63,601 nucleotides of DNA from Rhodopseudomonas rhenobacensis. Its GTDB lineage: Bacteria > Pseudomonadota > Alphaproteobacteria > Rhizobiales > Xanthobacteraceae. Shown here one piece after another: positions 9,676 to 18,790 of this stretch (positions within the stretch are counted from its first letter, which is position 1; every line of letters begins with the position of its first letter). The position numbers were made by a program, and so were the translations under genes. The stretch covers positions 1-63,601 of the forward strand of contig NZ_JACHIH010000010.1 of the NCBI RefSeq assembly GCF_014203125.1, in the 5' to 3' direction. Under the pieces are notes generated by a model. It did no database searches. It saw only the letters and a list, made by a program, of their open reading frames with translations, and was not told the origin of the DNA.

Positions 9676-11292
9676 TCAATTCACCCTCAACTCCTCGCGG
9701 ATCATGTCCGCCGCCTTCTCGCCGATCATGATGGTCGGCGCGTTGGTGTTGCCGCCGATCAGCGTCGGCATCACTGAGGCATCCACCACGCGCAGCCCCT
9801 GCACCCCGTGCACCTTGAGTTGCGGATCGACCACCGCCGTCGCGTCATCGACGCCCATCTTGCAGGTGCCGACCGGGTGATACACGGTGTCGACGCGCTG
9901 GCGTAGGATTGTGCGGATGTCATCGTCGCTGCGCACCTCCGCCGTGAACATGTCCTTCTGCTGCAGCGCCTGCAGCGCCGGGGTTTCCATCAGCCGGCGG
10001 GTGGTCTTGTAGCCCGCGACCATGGCTTCGAGGTCGCTGTCCTCGCCGAGAAAATTCGGATCGATCGACGGCGGCGCCAGCGGATCGGCGCTGGTCAGCC
10101 CGACGCTGCCGCGGCTGTCCGGGCGCAGCAGGCAGACGTGGCAGGAAAAGCCGGTGCCCCAGCGCCGCTTGCGGCCGTGGTCGTCGACGATCGCCATGCC
10201 GAAATGCAGCTGGATATCTGGTGCTGCGAGCTCGGGGCGGGTCTTCAGGAAGCCGCCGCATTCGGCGAAATTGGTGGTCATCGCGCCGCGGCCGTCGCGG
10301 CGATACTTGCCGATCGAGGCCAGTTGCCGCGCGATGCCGCGGAACGAGGTGCCGGTGAAATACGGGCGGTCCGACATGTAGGCGAAGATGAAATCCGGGT
10401 GATCCTGCAAATTCTGGCCGACGCCGGGCAAATGATGCACCGACGCAATGCCGTGCTGCGCCAGCGCGTGCGCATTGCCGACGCCGGACAGCATCAGCAA
10501 GTGCGGGGTCTGGAACGCGCCCGACGACAGGATCACCTCGCGCCGCGCGCGCAGCTGCAGCGTCTTGTCGCCCTGGCGATATTCGACGCCGACGGCGCGG
10601 GTGCCGTCGAATAGGATGCGGCTGGCGTGGGCCTTGGTCTCGACCCGCAGATTGCTGCGCTTGCCGATATGCGGCTGCAGATAGGCGCGCGCAGCACTCC
10701 AGCGCTCGCCATTGTGCTGGGTTAGCTGGTACAGGCCGAGGCCCTCCTGCTCCTCGGCGTTGAAGTCGTCGCGGATCCGGAACTGGGCCTCGCGCGCCGC
10801 CTGCAGATAGATCTCGTGCACCGGATTGTCGGTGCGGAGCTTATTGACGTAGAGCGGGCCGCTTTGGCCGTGATATTCGCCGTTGAAATCGGAATTGTTT
10901 TCCGAGCGCTTGAAATAGGGCAGCACGTCGTCATAGGACCAGCCGGCATTGCCGAGCGACGCCCAATGGTCGTAGTCCGACTTGTGGCCGCGGATATACA
11001 CCATGGCGTTGATCGCCGAGGAGCCGCCGAGCCCCTTGCCGCGCGGCTGATAGCCGATCCGGCCGTTGAGGCCGCGTTGCGGCACGGTCTGGAAATGCCA
11101 GTTGTTGAGCTTGCTCGGCACCATGAAGGCCAGCGTGTAGGGCGTCTTCACCAGCCAATTGTCGCAGGCGCCGCCGGCCTCGAGCAGCGCCACCGAGGTC
11201 GCGGGATCTTCCGACAATCGACCGGCCACCGCGCAGCCGCCGGAGCCGCCGCCGACCACGATGAAATCATAGCTCTCGCTGCTCTCGCTCAT
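9676..11292 (-). CDS. GMC-family FAD-dependent oxidoreductase (choline/alcohol dehydrogenase type)
   Basis: A 538-residue GMC flavoenzyme that oxidises an alcohol. The N-terminal FAD motif is [20 protein letters not shown], with [14 protein letters not shown] of GMC signature 1 and [17 protein letters not shown] of signature 2. The C-terminal catalytic His and Asn lie in [10 protein letters not shown] and [20 protein letters not shown]. Length is normal for the choline dehydrogenase/polyethylene-glycol dehydrogenase branch. An aldehyde dehydrogenase lies 79 bp upstream on the same strand, so alcohol to aldehyde to acid oxidation is a likely joint role. The real substrate is not evident. Confidence 0.92.
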   Translation of the reverse strand: MSESSESYDFIVVGGGSGGCAVAGRLSEDPATSVALLEAGGACDNWLVKTPYTLAFMVPSKLNNWHFQTVPQRGLNGRIGYQPRGKGLGGSSAINAMVYIRGHKSDYDHWASLGNAGWSYDDVLPYFKRSENNSDFNGEYHGQSGPLYVNKLRTDNPVHEIYLQAAREAQFRIRDDFNAEEQEGLGLYQLTQHNGERWSAARAYLQPHIGKRSNLRVETKAHASRILFDGTRAVGVEYRQGDKTLQLRARREVILSSGAFQTPHLLMLSGVGNAHALAQHGIASVHHLPGVGQNLQDHPDFIFAYMSDRPYFTGTSFRGIARQLASIGKYRRDGRGAMTTNFAECGGFLKTRPELAAPDIQLHFGMAIVDDHGRKRRWGTGFSCHVCLLRPDSRGSVGLTSADPLAPPSIDPNFLGEDSDLEAMVAGYKTTRRLMETPALQALQQKDMFTAEVRSDDDIRTILRQRVDTVYHPVGTCKMGVDDATAVVDPQLKVHGVQGLRVVDASVMPTLIGGNTNAPTIMIGEKAADMIREELRVN

Positions 11293-11371
11293 GTTCCGTC
11301 CCTATCGTTTGTTATTGATCGCCGGTCGGCGCGTCGGCCGCCGGCGTTGTCGTCGTAGTGTCGGCGCGAGG

Positions 11372-12805
11372 CTACGAGAGCCAGCGCAGCAAAGCGGCGA
11401 GCCGCTTCAGCCTGCCGCCATAGGGCGGATAGAGGTCGGCGAAGCGGTTGTAGGGCGAGCGATAGAACACCGGCTTCAGCTTGCTGAAGGTGGTGAAGCC
11501 CCATTCGCCGTGATAGGCGCCGGAGCCCGAGGCGCCGACGCCGCCCATCGGCTGGTTGACTTGCGCGAAATGCACCAGGCAGTCGTTGACGGTGACGCCG
11601 CCGGACACCGTGCGCGCCAAAACCTCGTCGCGCGCGGCCTCGTCGGTGCCGAACCAGTACAAGGCCAGCGGCCGGTCGCGGGCGTTGATGAAGGCGATCG
11701 GTTCGCTGGCCTCGTCGTAGCCGAGGATCGGCAGCAGCGGCCCGAAGATTTCCTCCTGCATGATCTTCATCTCGGACGTCACGCCCGTCAGAATCGTCGG
11801 CGGGAATTTGCGCAGCGCTTTCCACGCCGCGTCGTCCGGCTTAGCGGTCTGCACCACGTTGGCGCTGTGCGCCTGCGCATCGGCGAGCAGGCCCTCCAGC
11901 CGCGCAAAATGCCGATCGGCGATGATCGAGGTGTAGTCGGCGTTGCCGGGCTCGGTGCCGAACATCCTGGTCATGGCATCGCGGACCTTCTCGGCGAAGG
12001 CCTGCAGCGAGGCTTGCGGCACCAGCACGTAATCCGGCGCGATGCAGGTTTGGCCAGCGTTGAGCAGCTTGGCATAGGCGATCCGCGCCGCGGCCTGGTC
12101 GAGATCGGCGGAGCGGTCGATGATCACCGGCGACTTGCCGCCGAGCTCCAGCGTCACCGGGGTGAGATTGCGCCCGGCGGCGGCGGCGACGATGCGGCCG
12201 ACCCGGGTCGAGCCGGTGAACATCAGATGGTCGAACGGCAGCGCGGCAAACGCCTCGGCGATGTCGTCGTCGATGCCGGTCACCACCATCTCGGTCGGGT
12301 CGAAGGTGGCGGCCACGGTCTCCTGCAGCAGGGCTGCGAATCGCGGCGTCAATTCGCTCGGCTTGATCATCACAAGGTTGCCGGCGGCGAGCGCCGCCAC
12401 CGCGGGCGCCAGCGTCAGCTGCAGCGGATAATTCCACGGCGCGATGATGCCGACGACGCCGAGCGGCTGCGGCAGCAGCCGGTTGTTGCCGGGCAGGAAC
12501 TGCAGCTGGGTGGCGATGCGCCGCGGCGCCATCCAGGCCTTCAGCTGCTTCGACGTGTGTTTGATCTCGCCCAGCACCGACAGCGTCTCGGCGATCTGGG
12601 TCTCGACCGCGCAGCGATGGCTGAAATCCGCCGAGATCGCCGCGTTGAAGCGCTCTTCATGGTCGAGAATCAACGCCCGCAGCCGCGCCAGCCGGTCGCG
12701 CCGCGTCTCCAGCGACGGCGGCGGGCTCTGCCGGGAGACTTGCCGCATCCGATGAAAGCCGTCGTCGAGCGCCCTGCGCCCGGCACTCTGCACCGCCTGA
12801 TCCAT
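11372..12805 (-). CDS. calB: Aldehyde dehydrogenase, coniferyl-aldehyde dehydrogenase type
   Basis: A 477-residue NAD(P)-dependent aldehyde dehydrogenase. Visible motifs are APWNYPLQLTLAPAVAALAAGN, the glutamate motif TLELGGKSPV and the catalytic Cys in NAGQTCIAPDYVLVP. The latter is close to coniferyl-aldehyde dehydrogenases and differs from the usual GQ.C.A. The C-terminus has GGVGASGSGAYHGEWGF and a hydrophobic tail, as in membrane-associated fatty/coniferyl aldehyde dehydrogenases. The ATG at 12805, with GAGG 8 bp upstream, is chosen; the frame to 12985 reads into non-protein-like sequence. The GMC oxidase downstream may supply the aldehyde. The symbol is by family resemblance. Confidence 0.85.
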   Translation of the reverse strand: MDQAVQSAGRRALDDGFHRMRQVSRQSPPPSLETRRDRLARLRALILDHEERFNAAISADFSHRCAVETQIAETLSVLGEIKHTSKQLKAWMAPRRIATQLQFLPGNNRLLPQPLGVVGIIAPWNYPLQLTLAPAVAALAAGNLVMIKPSELTPRFAALLQETVAATFDPTEMVVTGIDDDIAEAFAALPFDHLMFTGSTRVGRIVAAAAGRNLTPVTLELGGKSPVIIDRSADLDQAAARIAYAKLLNAGQTCIAPDYVLVPQASLQAFAEKVRDAMTRMFGTEPGNADYTSIIADRHFARLEGLLADAQAHSANVVQTAKPDDAAWKALRKFPPTILTGVTSEMKIMQEEIFGPLLPILGYDEASEPIAFINARDRPLALYWFGTDEAARDEVLARTVSGGVTVNDCLVHFAQVNQPMGGVGASGSGAYHGEWGFTTFSKLKPVFYRSPYNRFADLYPPYGGRLKRLAALLRWLS

Positions 12806-13097
12806 GATGTGTCCTCGCCGAGATCCCGGTCTGTGCAACGCCGGATTTTCCGCATTTTGCGCACAGATTGCATCGTCCGCAATGGTGCAACCGGTAGGCG
12901 GTTCCCGGCCGTCATAATATCTTGAAAATAATGCAGACAGCCCTTCCCAAACCCGTCGAGCATTGGTACACACCCCTCGCACCACGGCGTTCGCCCTGGT
13001 TGCCCTCTCAGGAACCTTCCAGATGGGATCGATCGGCGCCCGTGGGCGTTGGCGGTGGCGTCTGGAGACGGTCTTGCAAGGGCGTGCAAAGGTTTAT

Positions 13098-13162
<65 letters not shown>

Positions 13163-13174
<12 letters not shown>

Positions 13175-13235
13175 AACTTTCTAAATGATTTCAATGAATT
13201 AGCCCGCCTCTGGCGGGTTTTTTCATGCGTTGCAG
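13163..13235. repeat. Left direct repeat of the island (tRNA-fMet 3' end plus terminator; attL-like)
   Basis: Runs from the acceptor-stem end of the tRNA through its terminator to ...TTGCAG. The same ~73 bp, about 88% identical by eye, recurs at 30198-30271 without the rest of the tRNA. A tRNA 3'-end duplication is the classic footprint of tyrosine-recombinase integration. The enclosed ~17 kb contains the CRISPR-Cas and Wadjet genes. Confidence 0.75.
13203..13223 (+). terminator. Rho-independent terminator of tRNA-fMet
   Basis: Stem CCCGCC / GGCGGG with loop TCT followed by six T, 29 bp after the tRNA. The duplicate at 30238-30259 keeps a hairpin (GCCCGC / GCGGGC) and five T. Confidence 0.9.
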
Positions 13236-13352
13236 TGCGGCCACGATGCCGCACTGAGCCGGACAGCGTGTTATCGGACGGCAATGTGGCGCCCCGCCGC
13301 GATCGCCGGCCGTCTCACCGGCCGTTGGCCTGGCGCCGCGGGTCGCATTCAT

Positions 13353-13436
13353 TGGCTGGCATGCTTTGGCTGGCATGCTTTGGCTGGCATGCTTTGGCTG
13401 GCATGCTTTGGGCCGCATCCTTCAGTTCGCATCCTT
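13353..13436. repeat. 14-bp tandem repeat, four perfect plus two degenerate units
   Basis: Four exact copies of TGGCTGGCATGCTT (13353-13408) followed by two decayed units sharing GCATCCTT. It lies just inside the left edge of the island. The region 13236-13750 contains no convincing gene; the short open frames across it are only readings of the repeat. Confidence 0.9.
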
Positions 13437-13759
13437 TAAGTCTCGCACGTCCCGGCATTGCGATCCGGAGGCCTCAGCGGCTCGTCCGCCAACGGGGCGG
13501 CCGCGATCGGAGCGCCTGGTGAACACGTCGATGACTGGGTGTCAGCAACGATACGTCGCGATTGCGCGATCGTCGGCTCTGCGATGCGCGGAGGAAAGCC
13601 AGATCCAGAAAGCGCATCGCCCTAGAGACTAGCGCGAGCTGGTAATTACGGTCGGGGCGAAATCAGGATGGGGTTCGACGATGCGATCAACTGCAGACAG
13701 GTAGCAACGGTGACGCCGCAAACTTCGAAGTGATTTTTTAGCTTGAAGAATTAGCTTGC

Positions 13760-13850
13760 CTAAATGGAAGGGGCATCCCGCAGGATGCCCCATTTTGTGC
13801 ATAAGCTTGTTAACGGGAGGCCCTCAATCACCAGTCCGCTAAAACCAGTT
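13760..13850 (-). ncRNA. Predicted tracrRNA
   Basis: The plus strand at 13819-13843 (GGCCCTCAATCACC then AGTCCGCTAAA) equals the CRISPR repeat over 25 bases. Read on the minus strand it is the anti-repeat, starting near GGTTTTAGCGGACTGG. Downstream on the minus strand follow CCCGTTAACAAGC and a 9-bp stem-loop (GGGGCATCC / GGATGCCCC, 13770-13791), the usual order of a type II-C tracrRNA: anti-repeat, nexus-like part, terminal hairpin. Only this strand would pair with the crRNA as oriented in both arrays. The ends are estimates; the promoter was not located with confidence. It is divergent from cas9. Confidence 0.8.
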
Positions 13851-13920
13851 AGTCTGCCGATAAAGGCTATTGCACGCACGGATTGTGGAATGCTTTAATC
13901 CGGCTGTCAAGGCGGCGGGG

Positions 13921-16900
13921 GTGGTAGTGCTTGAAAGAAAATCAAAACCATATCGTCTCGGTCTGGACCTCGGCTCGAACTCGCTCGGCTGGTTCGTCAC
14001 GCGGCTTGAAAAGCGTGGCGATCGCTTAGAGCCGATCGCGCTTGGTCCCGGCGGTGTCAGGATATTTCCGGATGGCCGCGATCCGCAGAGCAAAGCGTCC
14101 AATGCCGTCGATCGCCGGATGGCGCGTGGCGCGCGCAAGCGGCGCGATCGGTTTGTCGAGCGCCGTAAGCAATTGCTGGAGGCATTGGTTCGCCACGGCC
14201 TGATGCCGGCGGAGGCGGCGGCCCGCCGGGCGCTGGCCGGGCTCGATCCCTATCAGTTGCGCGTCAAGGCGCTCGCCGAGGCGCTGCCGGCGCATCATGT
14301 CGGCCGCGCGCTGTTTCATCTCAACCAGCGCCGTGGCTTCCTCTCCAATCGCAAGACCGACAACAAGAAGACCACCGAGGACGGCGCGATCAAGCAGGCC
14401 GCCTCGCGCCTGCGCGACAGCATGGCGGAAGAGAATGCCGAGACGCTCGGCGTGTTCTTCGCCAACCGGCATCTGTCGGAAAAATACCTCGCGCGCCAGG
14501 ATAAGCTGCGTGCCGAACTGAAACGGATCGGCAAGGATCATTTGACCGGCAATGCCCGCAAGAAAGCCTGGGCGAAGTTGCGCAAGCGGATGTTCGGCAA
14601 CGACGTGCTCGATGCCGGCGAAGCGCCGGACGGCGTGCGCGCCCGCGCCAACATCACCGGCACCAAGGCATCTTACGATTTCTATCCGACCCGCGATCTG
14701 TTGATTGACGAATTCAACAAGATCTGGGACGCCCAGGCGCCGCATCATCCGACGATGACGGAGGCGGCCCGCGACGAGATCGCACACATCGTCTTTTTTC
14801 AGCGGCCGCTGAAGGACGCGATCGTCGGCAAATGCACGCTCGCGCCGGCGACACGGCCGTTCAAGGAAGACCCCGAAGGCTATCGCGCGCCGTGGGCGCA
14901 TCCGTTGGCGCAGCGGTTTCGGATTCTGTCGGAAGCGCGCAATCTGGAAATCCGCGAGACCGGCAAGGGATCGCGGAAACTCAGCAAGGAGCAGAGCGAC
15001 AGGGTCGTGCTGGCGCTGCTCGGCAACAAGGAGGTCACGTTCGACAAGCTGCGGACGTTGCTGAAACTACCCGTCGAAGCGACATTCAATCTGGAATCGG
15101 AACGCCGCACTGCGCTCGACGGCGATGCGACCGCCGCTCGGCTCTCCGATAAGAAAGGCTTCGGCAAAGCCTGGCGCGGCCTTGCGCTGGAGCGCCAGAT
15201 CGCGATCGTCGAAAAGCTGCTGGAGGCTGAGGTCGAAGCGGACTTGGTCGATTGGCTCGAGCGCGACTGTGGCCTGGAGCCGGAAGCCGCCGCGCGGGTC
15301 GCCAATACCACGCTGCCGGAGGGGCATTGCCGTCTCGGCCTGCGCGCCATCAAGAACATCGTGCCGATCCTGCAGGATCAGTTGAGCGACGACGGCGTCG
15401 CCGGCGCCGGCTATCACGAAGCCGCCAAGCGCGCCGGCTATGATCACGCCAAATTGCCGAGCGGCGAGCAGCTCGACTATCTGCCCTATTACGGCCAATG
15501 GCTGGCCGACGCGGTGGTCGGCAGCGGCGATGCGCGCGATGAGAAGGAACGCCAATATGGCCAATTTCCCAATCCGACCGTGCATATCGGCTTGGGACAA
15601 CTGCGTCGCCTCACTAACGAGCTGATCCGGAATTATGGGCCGCCAGCGGAGATTTCCATCGAGTTCACCCGCGCCTTGAAGCTGTCCGAGAGCCAAAAGG
15701 TCGAGGTGCAGCGCGAGCAAAGAAAGAACCAGGAGAAGAACAAAGCGCGCGCCGCCGAGCTGGAGAAGTTCGGCTTTCCGGCCAACCCGCGCAACCTTCT
15801 CAAGCTGCGGCTGTGGGAAGAGCTCAATTTGCGCGATCCGCTCGACCGCAAATGCGTCTATACCGGCGAGCAGATCAGCATCCAGAGGCTGTTGAGCGAG
15901 GAGGTCGATATCGACCACATCCTGCCGGTGGCGATGACGCTGGACGACAGCGCAGCCAACAAGATCGTTTGCCTGCGCTACGCCAATCGGCACAAGCGCA
16001 AGCAGACGCCGGTCGAGGCGTTCGGCGGCAGCCCGACGATCGACGGTCGCCGCTACGATTGGGAGGAGATTGCCGCGCGCGCCGCGGCGCTGCCGAAGAA
16101 CAAGCGCTGGCGCTTCGATGCCAATGCCCGCGAGGAGTTCGACAAACGCGGCGGATTTCTGGCCCGCCAGCTCAACGAGACCGGCTGGCTGGCACGGCTC
16201 GCCAAGCAATATCTCGGGGCGATCACCGATCCGAACCAGATCTGGGTCGTCCCCGGCCGTCTCACCAGCATGCTGCGCGGCAAATGGGGGCTGAATTCGC
16301 TTTTGCCCGACCACAACTACGCCGGCGTGCAGGACAGAGCCGAGGAGTTTCTCGCCTCGACCGACGACATGGAATTTTCCGGCGTAAAGAATCGCGCCGA
16401 TCATCGTCACCACGCCATCGACGGTCTGGTCGCGGCGCTGACCGACCGCTCCTTGCTGTGGAAAATGGCCAATGCCTATGACGAGGAGCGGGAGAAATTC
16501 GTCATCGAGCCGCCCTGGGCGTCGATGCGCGACGATCTCAAAGCCGCGCTGGAAAAAATGGTGGTCTCGCACAAGCCGGACCACGGCGTCGAAGGCAAGC
16601 TGCACGAGGATTCGGCCTATGGGTTGCTCAAACAACCGGAGCTGGTCGATGACGGCGACAAGGACGGCGCCAATCTGGTCTATCGCAAACCGATCGAGAG
16701 CCTGAACGACAACGAGATCGATCGGATTCGCGATCGCCGGCTGCGCGACCTGGTCCGCGCGCATGTCGATGCCGAAAAGGCCAAGGGCGTGGCGATCGCC
16801 GACGCGCTGCGGCAGCTCAAGGGGCCGTCGGACCATCCGCATTTCAAGCACGGCCTGCGGCATGTGCGGCTGCTGAAGAAGGAGAAGCCGGACTATCTGG

Positions 16901-17370
16901 TCCCGATCGCCGACCGACGCACCGGCGAGCCCTACAAGGCCTATAGCGCCGGCGAGAATTTCTGCGTCGAACTGTTCGAGACGGCGGACGGCAAATGGGA
17001 CGGCGAGGCGATCCGCCGCTTCGACGCCAACAAGAAGAATGCCGGCGCGAAAACGCCGCACGCTCCGCGCTGGCGTGCCGATCACCTCGGCGCCCGGCTG
17101 GTGATGCGCGTTCACAAGGGCGATCTGATCCGGCTCGAGCACGACGGCCAGAGCAAGATCATGGTGGTGCACCGGCTGGACGCGGCGAAGGGTGGCTTCA
17201 AGCTTGCCGCGCATAATGAGACCGGAAATCTCGACAAGCGCCACGCCACCAACAACGACATTGATCCGTTCCGCTGGCTGATGGCATCCTATGGCACGCT
17301 GAAGAAGATGTCCGCCGTGCCGGTCCGCGTCGATGAGTTGGGGCGGGTCTGGCGCATCGATCCGCGTTAA
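13921..17370 (+). CDS. cas9: CRISPR-associated endonuclease Cas9 (type II-C)
   Basis: An RNA-guided DNA endonuclease of 1149 residues from the chosen GTG. RuvC-I is YRLGLDLGSNSLGWFV (D16); an Arg-rich bridge helix follows (RRMARGARKRRDRFVERR). RuvC-II is AEISIEFTRALK (E581). The HNH domain has EEVDIDHILPVAM with H666 and the Asn in SAANKIVCLRYAN. RuvC-III is DHRHHAIDGLVAAL (H831, D834), so both nucleases look intact. The C-terminal ~250 residues should hold the PAM-interacting domain. The frame opens at a TTG at 13870, but the GTG with AAGG 8 bp upstream is more credible. cas1 and cas2 follow and no csn2 or cas4 is present, which makes it subtype II-C. Confidence 0.96.
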   Translation: MVVLERKSKPYRLGLDLGSNSLGWFVTRLEKRGDRLEPIALGPGGVRIFPDGRDPQSKASNAVDRRMARGARKRRDRFVERRKQLLEALVRHGLMPAEAAARRALAGLDPYQLRVKALAEALPAHHVGRALFHLNQRRGFLSNRKTDNKKTTEDGAIKQAASRLRDSMAEENAETLGVFFANRHLSEKYLARQDKLRAELKRIGKDHLTGNARKKAWAKLRKRMFGNDVLDAGEAPDGVRARANITGTKASYDFYPTRDLLIDEFNKIWDAQAPHHPTMTEAARDEIAHIVFFQRPLKDAIVGKCTLAPATRPFKEDPEGYRAPWAHPLAQRFRILSEARNLEIRETGKGSRKLSKEQSDRVVLALLGNKEVTFDKLRTLLKLPVEATFNLESERRTALDGDATAARLSDKKGFGKAWRGLALERQIAIVEKLLEAEVEADLVDWLERDCGLEPEAAARVANTTLPEGHCRLGLRAIKNIVPILQDQLSDDGVAGAGYHEAAKRAGYDHAKLPSGEQLDYLPYYGQWLADAVVGSGDARDEKERQYGQFPNPTVHIGLGQLRRLTNELIRNYGPPAEISIEFTRALKLSESQKVEVQREQRKNQEKNKARAAELEKFGFPANPRNLLKLRLWEELNLRDPLDRKCVYTGEQISIQRLLSEEVDIDHILPVAMTLDDSAANKIVCLRYANRHKRKQTPVEAFGGSPTIDGRRYDWEEIAARAAALPKNKRWRFDANAREEFDKRGGFLARQLNETGWLARLAKQYLGAITDPNQIWVVPGRLTSMLRGKWGLNSLLPDHNYAGVQDRAEEFLASTDDMEFSGVKNRADHRHHAIDGLVAALTDRSLLWKMANAYDEEREKFVIEPPWASMRDDLKAALEKMVVSHKPDHGVEGKLHEDSAYGLLKQPELVDDGDKDGANLVYRKPIESLNDNEIDRIRDRRLRDLVRAHVDAEKAKGVAIADALRQLKGPSDHPHFKHGLRHVRLLKKEKPDYLVPIADRRTGEPYKAYSAGENFCVELFETADGKWDGEAIRRFDANKKNAGAKTPHAPRWRADHLGARLVMRVHKGDLIRLEHDGQSKIMVVHRLDAAKGGFKLAAHNETGNLDKRHATNNDIDPFRWLMASYGTLKKMSAVPVRVDELGRVWRIDPR

Positions 17371-17373
17371 CTA

Positions 17374-17406
17374 CGTCTTGCTACACGCGTTGCGTGTAGC
17401 AAGACG
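17374..17406. other. Perfect 15-bp inverted repeat between cas9 and cas1
   Basis: CGTCTTGCTACACGC, loop GTT, GCGTGTAGCAAGACG, starting 4 bp after the cas9 stop. There is no T-tract on either side. It may be an attenuator, an RNA-processing site or the trace of a small mobile element. Confidence 0.85.
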
Positions 17407-17458
17407 CGCCCGCATAATCTCGCCTGTCGAGGAGCGTATCCGTTGGAGGCGAGCGGCC

Positions 17459-18358
17459 ATGGTCGGGCGCGTGGTGGAAATTGCGACCGACGGTCGGCAT
17501 CTTGCGATCGACCGCGGCTTCATGACCATCGCCGAGAAGGGCGGCGAGCTTGGCCGGGTGCCGCTCGATGATCTGGCCGCCGTCGTCGCCAACGCGCATG
17601 GCCTGACCTACTCGAACAACCTGTTGGTCACCCTCGCGACGCGCGGCGTGCCGGTGGTGCTGTGCGCACCGAACCACCGGCCGGCCGCGCTGGTCTGGCC
17701 GGTGGATGGTCATCACGCCCAATCCGGGCGGATGAGCGATCAAGCCAGCGCATCGGCGCCGCTCAAGAAACGCCTTTGGCAGCAGATCGTGCAGGCGAAA
17801 ATCCTGGCGCAAGGCGCGACGCTGGCCGCGGTCGGCGCCGAAGCGGGCGGCTTCCGGCTGCTGGCGCGGAAAGTCCGCGCCGGCGATCCCGACAACGTCG
17901 AAGCCGAGGCGGCACGGCGCTATTGGCCGTTGTTGATGGGATCGGATTTCCGCCGCGACCAGGATGGCGACGGTCTCAACGGGCTTCTGAATTACGGCTA
18001 CGCGGTGCTTCGCGCCGCGACCGCCCGGGCCGTGATGGCGGCCGGCCTGCATCCCAGTCTCGGCCTGATGCATTCGAACCGGGGCAACGCCATGGTCCTG
18101 GTCGATGATCTGATGGAGCCGTTCCGGCCGACCGTCGATCGCGAGGTGCATCGGCTGAAGGGCGGTGGAATCCTCGACGTCACCGGCGAAGCCAAAGCGG
18201 CGCTGGCGCGAACCATGATCATCGATCTGGCCGTGGACGACGGGCTCAGCCCGGTGATGACTTGCCTTGAGCGGCTCGCGGCGTCGCTGGCCAAAGCCTA
18301 TGCCGGCGAAGCGGACCGCTTGATCTTGCCGAAGCCCGGCCTGCCGCTCGGCTTTTGA
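17459..18358 (+). CDS. cas1: CRISPR-associated endonuclease Cas1
   Basis: A 299-residue spacer-integration nuclease. The N-terminal beta domain (about 1-80) contains GRHLAIDRGFMTI. The helical catalytic domain has the metal-binding residues: Glu in NVEAEAARRYW (about 148-150), His in LGLMHSNRGN (H205) and the acidic pair in VLVDDLMEPFRPTVDREV. The length matches type II Cas1. ATG 17459 is chosen, with GGAGG about 10 bp upstream; the longer open frame from 17333 overlaps cas9 and the hairpin. It works with Cas2, whose gene follows 3 bp after the stop. Confidence 0.95.
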   Translation: MVGRVVEIATDGRHLAIDRGFMTIAEKGGELGRVPLDDLAAVVANAHGLTYSNNLLVTLATRGVPVVLCAPNHRPAALVWPVDGHHAQSGRMSDQASASAPLKKRLWQQIVQAKILAQGATLAAVGAEAGGFRLLARKVRAGDPDNVEAEAARRYWPLLMGSDFRRDQDGDGLNGLLNYGYAVLRAATARAVMAAGLHPSLGLMHSNRGNAMVLVDDLMEPFRPTVDREVHRLKGGGILDVTGEAKAALARTMIIDLAVDDGLSPVMTCLERLAASLAKAYAGEADRLILPKPGLPLGF

Positions 18359-18361
18359 TCC

Positions 18362-18718
18362 ATGGCGCCGATCGGCAACGGATCGCCGCCGGCCTTGTCA
18401 GGTTATCGAATCATGTGGCTCGTCGTGCTGTTCGACCTTCCGGTAGGCACCAAGAAACAACGCAAGGCCGCGACCGGCTTTCGCCTGAAACTGCTCGATC
18501 TCGGCTTTGAAATGACGCAGTTTTCGGTCTATTTACGGTTCTGCGCCGGCAAGGAGCAGGCCGAGGTCTATCAACGCAAAATCGAGCAGGCGATGCCTTC
18601 GTCGGGCAAGGTGCATATTATCGCCATCACGGACAAACAATATGAAAACATCCGCACCTACCGGGGACGAAACCGTGAACAGAGCCCTCAGAATCCGGCT
18701 CAATATGCCCTGTTCTGA
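18362..18718 (+). CDS. cas2: CRISPR-associated protein Cas2
   Basis: A 118-residue Cas2 that bridges two Cas1 dimers in the adaptation complex. It has the ferredoxin-like start MWLVVLFDLPVGTKKQRKAA with the conserved Asp, QFSVYLRFCAGKEQAE, then KVHIIAITDKQYENI. The ATG at 18362 gives a 17-residue N-terminal extension. The alternative ATG at 18413 begins exactly at the Cas2 fold and could be the real start. Translationally linked to cas1 (3-bp gap). The array that follows is transcribed towards this gene. Confidence 0.93.
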   Translation: MAPIGNGSPPALSGYRIMWLVVLFDLPVGTKKQRKAATGFRLKLLDLGFEMTQFSVYLRFCAGKEQAEVYQRKIEQAMPSSGKVHIIAITDKQYENIRTYRGRNREQSPQNPAQYALF

Positions 18719-18752
18719 CGCCGCCGGCGCTTTCAGGCGCTGCGTTTCAACG

Positions 18753-18778
18753 AAAAAAGGCCTTGTTTCCAAGGCCTT
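18753..18778 (-). terminator. Terminator of CRISPR array 1
   Basis: Read on the minus strand: AAGGCCTTG, loop GAAA, CAAGGCCTT followed by T residues and CG, i.e. a 9-bp stem and a T-run of six. It sits between cas2 and the array, oriented to end transcription coming leftward out of array 1. This supports the minus-strand direction of that array. Confidence 0.75.
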
Positions 18779-18790
18779 AAATCATGAGCG

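Noticed and set aside
13236-13750. Short open frames in the left part of the island
   Set aside because: They are made of the 14-bp tandem repeat and have no ribosome binding sites or family features.
13870-13920. TTG at 13870 as the cas9 start
   Set aside because: It would add 17 residues before the RuvC-I region with no ribosome binding site. GTG 13921 has AAGG at the right distance.
17459-18718. csn2 or cas4 that would make the locus subtype II-A or II-B
   Set aside because: cas2 is followed directly by a terminator and the array. No other gene lies in the locus, so II-C is the best call.
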